A stretch of 64,000 bases of DNA from an uncultured Selenomonas sp. (GTDB lineage Bacteria > Bacillota > Negativicutes > Selenomonadales > Selenomonadaceae): positions 91,367-155,366 of the forward strand of contig CAMVGU010000002.1 of the NCBI GenBank assembly GCA_947167105.1, in the 5' to 3' direction. Every line of letters starts with the position of its first letter. The stretch's first letter is position 1. The notes beneath the pieces are model-generated. The model ran no database searches. It was not told the origin of the DNA and saw only the letters and a program-made list of their open reading frames with translations. The translations under genes and the position numbers were made by a program. Positions 45,201 to 52,726 of the stretch are shown here, one piece after another.

Positions 45201-48200
45201 GCCACGTCAGTGCTCTGGTAGGCAGCACTTACCGTATAGCTCGGATCGGCAGTCTCCAGTCCGTCCACCGTAACCAGATTGGCAGGAGTGATGCCATTGA
45301 CAGTGGCAGTGCCATCGTACTGTTTGCTGGGGTCAGCCGCCAGACCTGCACTGTTCAGATAGGCATAGACATTCTTCGGCGTGATGGTGGCATTGTTGCT
45401 GGTCGATGTATAGTGAACCGTGGCATTGCCCGCCGCATCGTAGGTGGCTCCCAGGGCAGTGAGATTCAGATTCTGCGCAATGCTCTTGTCAATGACAAAA
45501 ACATAGTCCACATTGTAGCTGCCCACATTGGTGCCAAGATACTTGCTGTTCGTCTCGTCCACCGTATAGCCCGAAGTAAGGGGCGCCAGGGTACCCAGAG
45601 TCACGTTGTTCACATAGCCTGCCGCCGTGGCGGAGCCTGTCTGGGTGCTGTCGAAGTCACCCAAAGCGTGGTTATAGGCAATCGTATCCGTGCCGTCATA
45701 GACCTTTGTAATCTGATTCAGCGCTGCCGAAATGCTGCCCACCGTCAGGGTGGTAATATCTCCCGTACCCACATAGGTGACATTGTAGCTGCCGTTGCTG
45801 TTCTGGGTAAAGCTCAATGCATTGCCGCTGCCGTCCACCAGGCGATAGTTGCTGAGATCCTTGCCGTTCGTGCCGCCGCCGGTGGCCACTAGGTCATAAG
45901 TCACCTGCTTGCCCGTACCCACATTGGCATCCGCATAAGCGCTGCTGCTCTGGGTGGTAATGGTAACAGTATCTCCCGTCAAAGGCGTATAGGCAGGATT
46001 GCCCGTACCCTGGGTCAAGGTGGCCGTAGTCACACCTGTATTGCCGTCATAAACCTTCTCTATGGGAGCGATGGTAACTGTCAAATCGGCCTGTTTAATG
46101 TTATTGCCCGCCACCCGGTAGGTATTCGTCCCCACCATATTGATGGGATTGGACGTGAAAGTGGAATACTGGCCATCCCCATCGGTATCCTTCAGGAAGG
46201 TATAATCGCTGTACTTATTGCCGTCGGACAGGGCCACCGTATAGTCCACCTGCTTTGCTCCCTGTTGGGTGGTCTGTACGCCGTCGGTATAAACATTGGC
46301 ATCATTGGCATCATAGCCGCTGCGCGTATCCCCTGCATAGACCGCCGTGGAGGCATTGGTTACTCCGTCTGTACCCACCAAGCCGTCGGTGTTTGCATCA
46401 ATAACATCGAAATTCACCACATCACTGCCGGAATTTGTCCCATTCTGTCCAATAACAGTGTCAGTGCCATCATAGGTCTTGGAGTTCTTTACCGGCGAAG
46501 TGAAGATATTGCGCGATGTAATGGTAGCAGCTTTGCTGAACTCGGCAACATTCCCCCCCGAAGAAGTATAGCCTGCCACATCGCCATTGCTATTGACCAC
46601 AGCCGCAGCATTATTCTGCTGTGCCAGTGTATAGTCGCCATAGGCGGAATTGGACACAGTGACAGCGTAATTGATGGCCGTAGCACCCTGATTAGCGCTG
46701 TTGCCAACATGTATGCTGTCATACTTGGTATTGGATGTGTCCACCGTATAACCGATATTGCTGAGGGAAATAACATTGCCGCTGGCATCCTTGCCTTTGC
46801 CCGTCAGGCCGCTGGCAGTTGCCGTCTTGCCCAGGGCTGCCTCCACATCCGCTGAGGTGATCTGGGTGGCGGGGGTGACTATCAGATTGCCGGGGACAGC
46901 GGAGCCTGCACCGGTGTAGCTCACGGTAGCAGGCTGCCAGCCCCCCACCACCTTATCGGTGCCATCATAAATCTTCGAGATATTGCCGGTGCCGGAGATG
47001 CTCAGACTGTTGATCTCCAGCGGATTGATAGTGCCCGTGCCATACTGGATATTACTGATGCCCGCCATCGTATAGTTCTGGTTGCTGCTGGTAATACTCT
47101 GCACGCCCGTGTACTGCACTTCACGGCTCTCACCTGCCCCGTTTCCGTTCAGGTCATAGGCATGCTCATTAGATGCGAAGGTGCCACCCTGGCTGGCCAG
47201 CGTCCCTCCCTGGCTGGTTGGGGTGCCGTACTCGGCCGTCAGCGTACCGCCGCTGCCGCTGGGCAGTACCTCCCAGTTCTCGGTCTGACCGTTCACAGTC
47301 ACAGGCTTGCTCGTTGTCCCCAGCACAGAGCTAAAGCTATCATTCCCCACTAGGCCATTCGTGCCAGCGGTCAGTCCGTCACTGGTATCGATGGTCAGCC
47401 CCGTCACATGGATCTGGTTAGTATCCTGGGTAACACCGTTGACCGTACCCACATCTGCCGTGCCGTCATAGTTCTTTGTCACATCACCGAAGGTAATCCC
47501 CGTAATCTTGCGGGGATCAATGGCACCAGTGGCAGTCAGGGCCGCCTGGGGCCCCGCCGTGCCCGTGCCGGATGCCGTGGCGGAATTGCCGTTCAGGGTA
47601 TAGTTATCCGCATAAGTACCGCTAAGAGCTACCGTGTAGTCAATAATCTTGTCCGAGCCCTTGCCCTGGGCATTGGGATTGTATACATCCGCCGCATTTG
47701 CCGTGGCTCCCGCAATGCGCGAGGCGCTTGCCCCGGTGCCGTTTGCCCCGTCCGTCGAGTAGGCGGCCTTAATGACGAAGAACGTGCCGTCATTCAGCGC
47801 TGTATCATCGGAAACCAGCTTGTAGGCGGTATTGGTATCATAGCCCACATACCCCGTGGCGGAGGTATTCGTGCCGGAGGAGGCTGTGCCATTGGTAGAG
47901 CTGTTGCTGAAAGCCAGATAGCCCCGATTACTGGGATCCTTCACAGTATCCTTGCCATCATAGAACTTATCTATACCGGAATCAGTCAGCATGGCCACAT
48001 CAATGGCACGCTTCGTTATATTGCCCTTGTGGAAAATCGTCACCTCAGCCTGGTTCGGATTGACAGAGGTATTGATGGTAAAGGGCTGGCCATCCAGTGT
48101 GTAATTATCCAGCACACTGGACGCATTGGAGGTCATGGTAAAGCCCACCTGGGTGGCAGTGCTAACCGTATTGGCCTTTTTGGTGCCCGTTGCATCATAA

Positions 48201-51200
48201 TAATTAGCAGACCCCAGGGTAAAATTAAAGGCAGAAGCATCTTTATCAATAATGCCCTCGGTGTTGGTCTTGCCTCCATTTGCCTGGGCAGTGGCCACCG
48301 TCACGGAACCGGCTGCGAAATTCACGCCTTTTGCATCAAAATCAGAGGTGTAATCATACACTTTATCATAATTCGTGATGGGATTATTATTGCTGTCCAG
48401 GAATTGAACACTGGTGGACTTCACATTCCGCTTGGCAATATCCCCCGTGCCGGAAAGGGTCTGCACACCGTTGACAGTAGCAACCGTATTCCCCGGCGCA
48501 TAACTGATGCCTGTACCGGAACCGGTGGTGACATAGTTCAGAAATTCATAGTCACTGGCATAGCTTGGATTGGCGTTTGTGCTGTTTATCCCCAACTCGT
48601 AATTGACATTATAGCCCGTGCCGGCATTGCTGACAGCCGCACCACTGGCATCCGCATAGTAAGGAGCATTCACCACCAGCGAGTCGCCGGAAATCAGCCC
48701 CGCATCGGTGGCGCTGACATTTTGGGACATATCCTGCACATTTTTCTCCGGACTGCTCCAGTTGTTATTGCTGCCCAGATAGATAACATCAGAAGTGCTG
48801 TCGTATGTCTTATTGATGCCCGTGTCCTCCTGCAGACCCACATACACCGGTCTGCGCGTGATATCACCCGTAAACTGCACCGAACCGTTATTGATGCTGC
48901 TGGGGTCGAAATCGTAATTGCCCGCATCAGCACCGGTAAGAGAACCGGTGGTACTGAGCCGCACCGTCAGGGGATTGGCCTGGGATACATGATAGGCACC
49001 TGCGGCGGATTCCGCCTTGGTCACGGCGTTTGAACCAAGTCTCACATCATCGTATGTGTAAACCGGACTGGCCGAAGTGCCGGTATTGACCTTGACAGCC
49101 CCATACTCCACCCACTTGCCATTATTGTTGTACTCGGCCACCACATCGATGGCATTGCTCCCCACTCCCAGGGCATCTTCCACTGCCGACTTGAAATCGT
49201 TTGTCCCGTCATAAACCTTTGAGACATTAATCGTGCCTGTATCCGGAACCAAATTACGTTTCTGCACTTCCAGACTGTCAGCAGCCAGGTCATAGCCATC
49301 CTGACCCGTGGAGTAAAAATACGTATTGCTGTCCCCCACAGCCTTGATACGCGTGGTACCATCATAGCCAATCTTGCTGGTATTCAAATTCCGGGAAGAA
49401 TCCTGCTGCACAGAATCCACGCCGATATAGTAACCGTTATAAACTACGCCCTTGTTCGTGCTGCCCTTAACGCTGTTATTAAGCAACTTACTGCCGCCGG
49501 AGGCCGCATTATACAAATTATAAGTAAAAGTCACCGGCACCGTGCCTTGACCGTTGGCCTTGAGGAAATTGCGGAGAAGGGGGACGGACTGGCCGTCGTA
49601 CACACGCCAATCATTATTCTTAGTCACCCTGTTGCCGCTGGCATCAATCATAAATGCGTAATTGGAAGCCTTGGTTTCGTCCATGGCTGCGCCGGTGACA
49701 ACACCGTTGGAGGTCGCGTAAAGGCGCTGGTGTGCGGCTTTACTGGTGTCGATTATGTAGCCGTTGGTAATGGTATAATTTGTAGGTGCGAGACGCTGCG
49801 TGTGAGCATACTGCGTTTGCTGTGGTGTAACGGCTGAATAAGTCCCAGCACCATAAACATTTTTTATACTACCAGAGCCGGAAGTTTCATTGACTATTGA
49901 ATAATATGATTTTTCAGTAGCAACATTAGTTACAGTATCAACACTATATGATTCACTAACAATTTCTCCTCTATTGTACGCATTTGTAAGATTTGAATTA
50001 TACATAGCTCCTGCAATACCAGCACCATTTCTCACAGTACCAGTATTGTATAGATTTAACATATCTGTATTTACAGCACTACCGACCACACCTCCAACCA
50101 CACCTTTATAATCCGCCACGTAATAAGCTATTCCGCCATTGACTAACACATTCTGATAAGGAGTAAATATGAGATTTTCAACTGTTGAATTACTGTTGTA
50201 CACATTTTCTAAAGCAGCACATTCAGTAGTTCCAGCAACAGCACCAGCATATGCGATATTTGCCCCCTGCTTATAAGCGCTAATAGTACTATCAACAACT
50301 CCTAAATTTCTTATATTAACCTTTTTACTAGAGGTTCCCTTCACCTCTCCGAAAAGTCCCGCCTTTTCAGCTGCGACATTCAACCCTATCACTTTGAAAA
50401 AATTTCCCTCGAAGTTTCCTGTAAAAGGTGCGTAATTATTCCCACCTATCGGAATGAAGTCACCGTTTACAGGAACATCATTCTTCAGCATATAATTCAG
50501 CGTCAGATTGGTATTCATATCCTGCAACTGGGGGGCATTTTCCACCAAGGCATAGGCATTATCCTTCGTCAAAGGTGTCGTGCCATTGCTGGTATACTTC
50601 AGCGTCACCGGGGAGTAGGTATCTTTCGTCGGATCGGAATTCAAATATGCATTAGTGGCATCATAAGCATCATAGCCCACATGCACATAGCCGGAGCCAT
50701 TTAAGGTGACTGTCCCGAAATTATTGGCCGGGTCTATCACCTGTGTGTTGTTATCTATAGCTGTCTTGGTCAAAGCCGAGGTGGTATAGTCTTGAGGATT
50801 GGCTACGCCGTCTGTGCGGCTTGCCACATACTGCACCGAGCCGTCATCTGTATTGGCCTGATAGTGAAGATCCCTCGTATTCAGGAAACGGATATTCTGT
50901 GCCTCCACAGACACTTTATCCGCCTGGATGCGGCCCATATTTACCACATCAGCCTCTGCCGTAGCCGTATTGGCCAGAGGGGACATATCCGTGGACTGAT
51001 TCGCAACATTGGCAGCATTATAGACAGCTGCCGCATCCCGCGTGGAGACATAGAGACTCCCCACATCCACCACAGCATCCTTGCCCATAATAACCCCATT
51101 GGGATTTACGACATAGACATTCCTGCCCCCTGCCATTACCCCGTTGATATAGGAGGTGCCGCCGCCGCTCACCGTATTCAGGTAATTATTGGTCTTGGTA

Positions 51201-51487
51201 TACCCGGAGCCTGCCGTATCTATGGCATCAAAAATAACCTTGTCATTGGCGCCCACGGAGAAATCCGTCCAGTCAATCACATTGTTCCGATTACCATTGG
51301 CCATCACAGCGGTCATATTCCCGCTCTGGTGTACAGTGGTATTATTGGGCGCACCATTGGCTGTCACGGACTTGATCTCATTCAGTGTAGGGGCGCCATA
51401 GGCCGTAGGCACCACGCTGAACATCCCCGCCATAAGGGCAATGCTCACCTGCAGCGACAGCTTTTCCGAAGGTGTCAACGTCCTCAT
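39224..51487 (-). CDS. Giant TpsA filamentous-haemagglutinin-type adhesin with YDG repeats
   Basis: About 4087 aa, the substrate of the neighbouring TpsB. Order: signal peptide 1-31 (SIALMAGMFSVVPTAYG), TPS secretion domain to about 230 with VVNPNGVIMGKDAVVDVGSL (about 128), GLUG-like repeats at about 350-520, then at least 19 repeats marked by K-x-YDGT or variants between residues about 755 and 3360 (KVYDGTNDF, KTYDGTDTV, KDYDGTAGV and others), a long Thr-Pro stretch (about 3757-3807), and a Ser/Glu/Arg-rich charged tail (EEKRRKREQRSEEEEQQD). The length suits a surface fibre; the proline stretch may span or anchor near the wall. ATG 51487 with AGGAG ten bases upstream is preferred over GTG 51496. 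Most plus-strand open frames here are shadows. Confidence 0.93.
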   Translation of the reverse strand: MRTLTPSEKLSLQVSIALMAGMFSVVPTAYGAPTLNEIKSVTANGAPNNTTVHQSGNMTAVMANGNRNNVIDWTDFSVGANDKVIFDAIDTAGSGYTKTNNYLNTVSGGGTSYINGVMAGGRNVYVVNPNGVIMGKDAVVDVGSLYVSTRDAAAVYNAANVANQSTDMSPLANTATAEADVVNMGRIQADKVSVEAQNIRFLNTRDLHYQANTDDGSVQYVASRTDGVANPQDYTTSALTKTAIDNNTQVIDPANNFGTVTLNGSGYVHVGYDAYDATNAYLNSDPTKDTYSPVTLKYTSNGTTPLTKDNAYALVENAPQLQDMNTNLTLNYMLKNDVPVNGDFIPIGGNNYAPFTGNFEGNFFKVIGLNVAAEKAGLFGEVKGTSSKKVNIRNLGVVDSTISAYKQGANIAYAGAVAGTTECAALENVYNSNSTVENLIFTPYQNVLVNGGIAYYVADYKGVVGGVVGSAVNTDMLNLYNTGTVRNGAGIAGAMYNSNLTNAYNRGEIVSESYSVDTVTNVATEKSYYSIVNETSGSGSIKNVYGAGTYSAVTPQQTQYAHTQRLAPTNYTITNGYIIDTSKAAHQRLYATSNGVVTGAAMDETKASNYAFMIDASGNRVTKNNDWRVYDGQSVPLLRNFLKANGQGTVPVTFTYNLYNAASGGSKLLNNSVKGSTNKGVVYNGYYIGVDSVQQDSSRNLNTSKIGYDGTTRIKAVGDSNTYFYSTGQDGYDLAADSLEVQKRNLVPDTGTINVSKVYDGTNDFKSAVEDALGVGSNAIDVVAEYNNNGKWVEYGAVKVNTGTSASPVYTYDDVRLGSNAVTKAESAAGAYHVSQANPLTVRLSTTGSLTGADAGNYDFDPSSINNGSVQFTGDITRRPVYVGLQEDTGINKTYDSTSDVIYLGSNNNWSSPEKNVQDMSQNVSATDAGLISGDSLVVNAPYYADASGAAVSNAGTGYNVNYELGINSTNANPSYASDYEFLNYVTTGSGTGISYAPGNTVATVNGVQTLSGTGDIAKRNVKSTSVQFLDSNNNPITNYDKVYDYTSDFDAKGVNFAAGSVTVATAQANGGKTNTEGIIDKDASAFNFTLGSANYYDATGTKKANTVSTATQVGFTMTSNASSVLDNYTLDGQPFTINTSVNPNQAEVTIFHKGNITKRAIDVAMLTDSGIDKFYDGKDTVKDPSNRGYLAFSNSSTNGTASSGTNTSATGYVGYDTNTAYKLVSDDTALNDGTFFVIKAAYSTDGANGTGASASRIAGATANAADVYNPNAQGKGSDKIIDYTVALSGTYADNYTLNGNSATASGTGTAGPQAALTATGAIDPRKITGITFGDVTKNYDGTADVGTVNGVTQDTNQIHVTGLTIDTSDGLTAGTNGLVGNDSFSSVLGTTSKPVTVNGQTENWEVLPSGSGGTLTAEYGTPTSQGGTLASQGGTFASNEHAYDLNGNGAGESREVQYTGVQSITSSNQNYTMAGISNIQYGTGTINPLEINSLSISGTGNISKIYDGTDKVVGGWQPATVSYTGAGSAVPGNLIVTPATQITSADVEAALGKTATASGLTGKGKDASGNVISLSNIGYTVDTSNTKYDSIHVGNSANQGATAINYAVTVSNSAYGDYTLAQQNNAAAVVNSNGDVAGYTSSGGNVAEFSKAATITSRNIFTSPVKNSKTYDGTDTVIGQNGTNSGSDVVNFDVIDANTDGLVGTDGVTNASTAVYAGDTRSGYDANDANVYTDGVQTTQQGAKQVDYTVALSDGNKYSDYTFLKDTDGDGQYSTFTSNPINMVGTNTYRVAGNNIKQADLTVTIAPIEKVYDGNTGVTTATLTQGTGNPAYTPLTGDTVTITTQSSSAYADANVGTGKQVTYDLVATGGGTNGKDLSNYRLVDGSGNALSFTQNSNGSYNVTYVGTGDITTLTVGSISAALNQITKVYDGTDTIAYNHALGDFDSTQTGSATAAGYVNNVTLGTLAPLTSGYTVDETNSKYLGTNVGSYNVDYVFVIDKSIAQNLNLTALGATYDAAGNATVHYTSTSNNATITPKNVYAYLNSAGLAADPSKQYDGTATVNGITPANLVTVDGLETADPSYTVSAAYQSTDVAVDSSNKPVLSQNDIDYTVGVSGNYNLFTVDANGNIQDKNASAAKNYQYTSTGTSKGNIVDAANPATVIGSGNNMSALVTQPSNVLTGTGTITPKDVYLNTTLAEKDYDGYDTVALSGTATFIPKITVTGTVNNDSLNVAPVSGSYGIYTYDGTTNGFAADPNVNYNAAARTTGYKAVQYKGLALTNGTGKATNYQLAGTAVYSDDLTQAGNTGKYYFDATTGTATYSEAAKLGKIDRKSLSGTGIGSYNAITKVYDGTRDVGYDHTTGGFDTSQSQKATKESFVNGLQIGNTSLVLGQDYTVSSALYNSKDVTTAPQTVDYVYQMSQNFVNNYNLGSILNYNATTNQLTDRITGTITPKNAYVMLTGLAKNANPTKVYDGDAVLRTNSQATADTSKGTAGWTDGGGGTGSATDLHNYLNVDGLKGDTYTVSAVYKDAGGNAAADANAGSKLVAYTANVNDGNGGNNYKLYTTDGNVVSTSTNAMDYAANGSTTALANAGTVNSTLNGTGTIEKNQFTIDFGLARKAYDGAYDIDMDTPDTTNGVITPSNGSTAAVTAQGSVPAPTVNDVASGESIVLKNTANNSLLQGNYGDYVYNSQTDGFTEDENVNYNAQTGTAGYKAVQYVDVANALANQTGSADMSNYELISTASGDLTNQGGYIYDPNGQYTDANGNVLQGTITFSEAAGKGMITRRELQQGDIVADFSSATKEYDTTENIASALTLNSNGTGTVAFDDGTAKNYFSIHTNQATIGQSINLDYNLASAVFQSGGSNTSAVGTGYDMVYDVQGISAVSLQNFVLDPTAAAAWTGTFNSNGYNGQNVTGSITKRIISGSAYDSSNNLLGQQLKTYDGTTAGETLTVDAYGRAQANGKTYFDIDDDDMAVLDLDSKTSLVGVTGNYADANANIDPNTTGSGGKAVNYAITDGGLGSNYVIDSAANNQNYNGTNYQGKGDIARRPVYVTDSGGIVLEKPYDGTAAATVGTNRTFTLETGSPGTSRGILNDEAELDTVTAEYVKNGTADANVERDSSGTVINKDVKIYLGLKDKNGDADNYYLEADVSGQSNQIAGTTAAGGQTTYITEQDGGKINPQTIKVSVTQAPTKDYDGTDDVTGSYTSAGGIVVNYASVDNITAAGSNVSVANNGAGNLAIDLNNDGTNDENIQLTLQDANYVDTSTTHGTVAAKDVSRSDNTASGTVMQDKEAVYTLGINNGNYDLVDASGRNLTSNASRTAELTAAGAEITPYRLTVNTVNSVTKDYDGTAGVDVASTSTNEVQDVLNDSRTVTGMQAGETMNGILDWDKTYGLYLSNGGTTVNDADANASAGESDTTGISHSMYYQLALNDNEGKNYSFDTGAVKTISGTDAGTGKINRVAITLDADSVSLPYGRALPSPLNGSVGGLRTNGDYTTTPAVLGDTQFKTTGELAAGVQDVTQDKDFTFQSSGSGIYGWYKNQKGTEMRYGTYSYTEVDASGNKTVKSATGWYTDQLDGGTLVHEYDTTNKVWNWYTTKQVTNSYTATAQGGGTVTLTDASGTALIYSAGSYTDANGNVVARFDQATGTYTDASGNTLFTYDAAKDAYTVGGVSYEWNGNAYKDASGNALALGSVNSTVAKDTAYTDLGASYQPRYGANYYLVQDAGNESALSRYSTGGGGSSGGGGSGSVTPTPTPTPTPTPTPTPTPTPTPTPTPTPTPTPTPTPTPTPTPTPTPTPTPTPVTETETVTPVVPMVTTDEVVPKPIIPNTSAYNQVSHDFNNDVLRNANAAIAYTDTSGNPVEVSGKGVESELANTVTAADVDAEAGVQQSDASKSTIAINTSDVVNLLGEDVVSDGSIGLSSGTGTSGANVTTTEDGYLSVSTNEALTADSQAAIENSNGTTNLSGAVDSEAAIEGSNGTTNLIGAVGSEGDEETAEAVAINAAAGSSTRDGQDSELSQDDEEAQYKSGEASIEYSAGLSEATDEDEDEDEEEKRRKREQRSEEEEQQDSEAEIQYKDAVA
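40065..40220. repeat. Hexanucleotide VNTR encoding Thr-Pro repeats in tpsA
   Basis: About 25 tandem 6-base units of the type GGTGTT, GGTGTC, GGCGTT and GGCGTA (plus strand), coding for Thr-Pro dipeptides on the minus strand. The third-base variants themselves form higher-order repeats. Units of six keep the frame, so copy-number change alters linker length without frameshift. Confidence 0.95.
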
Positions 51488-51517
51488 GAAAATCACGCTC
51501 CTATATCATGCACGATA

Positions 51518-51538
51518 GGGACGCAAAAATTGCGTCCC
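51518..51538. other. Stable hairpin in the tpsA leader
   Basis: GGGACGCAA-AAA-TTGCGTCCC, a perfect 9-bp stem, lies 31 bases upstream of the tpsA start and 24 bases after the preceding gene. There is no T-run after it on the minus strand, so it looks like an RNA leader or stability structure rather than a terminator. Confidence 0.55.
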
Positions 51539-51562
51539 CTCCTGTATTTTTGCTTTAGCAAG

Positions 51563-52174
51563 TTATGGCATTACAAACTCATCATCAGCACTGACTGGTC
51601 GAAAATAACCCTTGATGCAATTCGGATTGACCACACAGATTTGGATATGGGTCATCTCACGCAGCTCCGAGCCGGGATAAACGGGAGAGCCTTCAATAAA
51701 TGGTCCCCGAACACTATCATAGCCAGGCATACCCGAAGCTCGATTGGCATCATGCACACACTCAATTACAGCACAGTCCAAGTCACGCAACAGCACATCT
51801 TCTCGTTTTGCTGATTTTCTGTTGACAGGCAAAGGCTGACCAGAATGTTCATATCTCGTTTTCAACAGATTATAGGCGAATCTCAGCACATCATTACTCG
51901 CACAATCAAGCAAATCGAGACAATGCCCCAAATCCAAAATTGCGCCTATGACACGCCCCTCCTCGCCGTACCTGTTATGTGCCCAGTTATACGCACGTTT
52001 TAAGCTATTTTCCCAAAAATATACGCCATTTCCCAACCAGTCATATTTGTTGGTACTCCGCTTAAGCTGCTCACCCTGATACAAAACCTTGTCATAAACA
52101 GACTTACTGCAACCATGAAATCCAAATACCAGATTTGGCCTAGTGCCGTACATATCCAACAAGGCAATCACCAA
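51563..52174 (-). CDS. Putative ADP-ribosyltransferase-like toxin (unrecognised family)
   Basis: A 203-aa protein I cannot assign to a named family. Its pattern resembles the PARP/ART fold: FGFHGCSKS (H20), DWLGNGVYFWENSLKRAYNWA (Y52 in a GxGVYFW motif followed by an Ala-rich helix) and a terminal strand pair REMTHIQICVVNPNCIKGYF where PARPs place the third catalytic residue (H-Y-E triad; here Gln/His rather than Glu seems to sit there). No signal peptide or membrane segment. TTG start at 52174 overlaps the end of a 61-aa gene by seven bases, the usual layout of a toxin after its antitoxin. The base composition is more AT-rich than its neighbours. The toxin role is inference; an uncharacterised enzyme is the alternative. 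Confidence 0.55.
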   Translation of the reverse strand: MVIALLDMYGTRPNLVFGFHGCSKSVYDKVLYQGEQLKRSTNKYDWLGNGVYFWENSLKRAYNWAHNRYGEEGRVIGAILDLGHCLDLLDCASNDVLRFAYNLLKTRYEHSGQPLPVNRKSAKREDVLLRDLDCAVIECVHDANRASGMPGYDSVRGPFIEGSPVYPGSELREMTHIQICVVNPNCIKGYFRPVSADDEFVMP

Positions 52175-52353
52175 TCTTCCACAATATGCTCTTTGGGCCT
52201 TCCATCAGGTGTAAACAGCCCCATATCAATCAAACTCTTTACGGCTTCTTCTTTCGTTCCCTCTCGCTTAAGCCTTTCTGTCTCCCTCTCCATATACATA
52301 GCCAACTCGTAATAGTCAGTCCTTTCATACATAGGATTAGGTCTTGTCATCAT
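52168..52353 (-). CDS. Small protein, putative antitoxin partner of the ART-like protein
   Basis: A 61-aa hydrophilic, charged, mostly helical protein (YYELAMYMERETERLKREGT followed by KEEAVKSLIDMGLFTPDG). No DNA-binding motif is obvious. It overlaps the following 203-aa gene by seven bases on the same strand, so the two are translationally coupled. Size and arrangement fit an antitoxin or immunity protein; there is no direct proof. Two adjacent Met codons allow a start at 52353 or 52350. Confidence 0.55.
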   Translation of the reverse strand: MMTRPNPMYERTDYYELAMYMERETERLKREGTKEEAVKSLIDMGLFTPDGRPKEHIVEDW

Positions 52354-52409
52354 ATAACATGCCCCCTCATCTCGACAGGTTTTTCTGGCATTTCTTATTC
52401 ACAAACCAG

Positions 52410-52527
52410 AATACTGTCTCCCGCGCCCAAGGAAGGGCGCTGCCGCCCTCGTCCCCAGGGATGGGAACAAGGGCGGCGGTTTTCTTTGGTTACTTTCTTT
52501 GTCCACACAAAGAAAGTAACACCACGC
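52410..52527. repeat. Dispersed triple-hairpin element, copy C
   Basis: Carries the first two hairpins in slightly diverged form (CGCGCCCAAGGAAGGGCGC; CCGCCCTCGTCCCC...GGGAACAAGGGCGG) and the identical 14-bp third stem at 52489-52520. It lies between the 61-aa gene and the small gene after fliC. Confidence 0.87.
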
Positions 52528-52561
52528 ACTACCTAATAAACGGGCAAAAAACGAATTGATT

Positions 52562-52714
52562 TCAGACCGTCCCTTTATGGTCTTTTTCCTGCTTATCAGG
52601 GAGATACTTTGCCTCTCCGCTTTCCAGATAGAGCAAAAGCTGATTGATTTTATCCCCATCCCAGCCTTCAGCCTGCAACCAAAGAATAAGCCGTGCCACT
52701 TCCTGCATATTCAT
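52562..52714 (-). CDS. Small 50-aa protein downstream of flagellin
   Basis: A short frame of 50 codons, starting MNMQEVARLILWLQAEGW and containing INQLLLYLESGEAKYLP. ATG 52714 has AAGGGGGCTACGCT upstream, a strong and well-spaced ribosome site, and lies 12 bases after the fliC stop, so it is probably co-transcribed with flagellin. The first part is an amphipathic helix pair. I do not recognise the family; the conserved-looking GWDGDKIN and KYLP patches make it look like a real protein. Confidence 0.6.
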   Translation of the reverse strand: MNMQEVARLILWLQAEGWDGDKINQLLLYLESGEAKYLPDKQEKDHKGTV

Positions 52715-52726
52715 AGCGTAGCCCCC

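Noticed and set aside
42665..45892. A 1075-codon plus-strand open frame
   Set aside because: It lies wholly opposite the tpsA coding sequence, has the codon-shadow composition of the reverse strand of a repeat-rich gene, and shows no domain or credible ribosome site.
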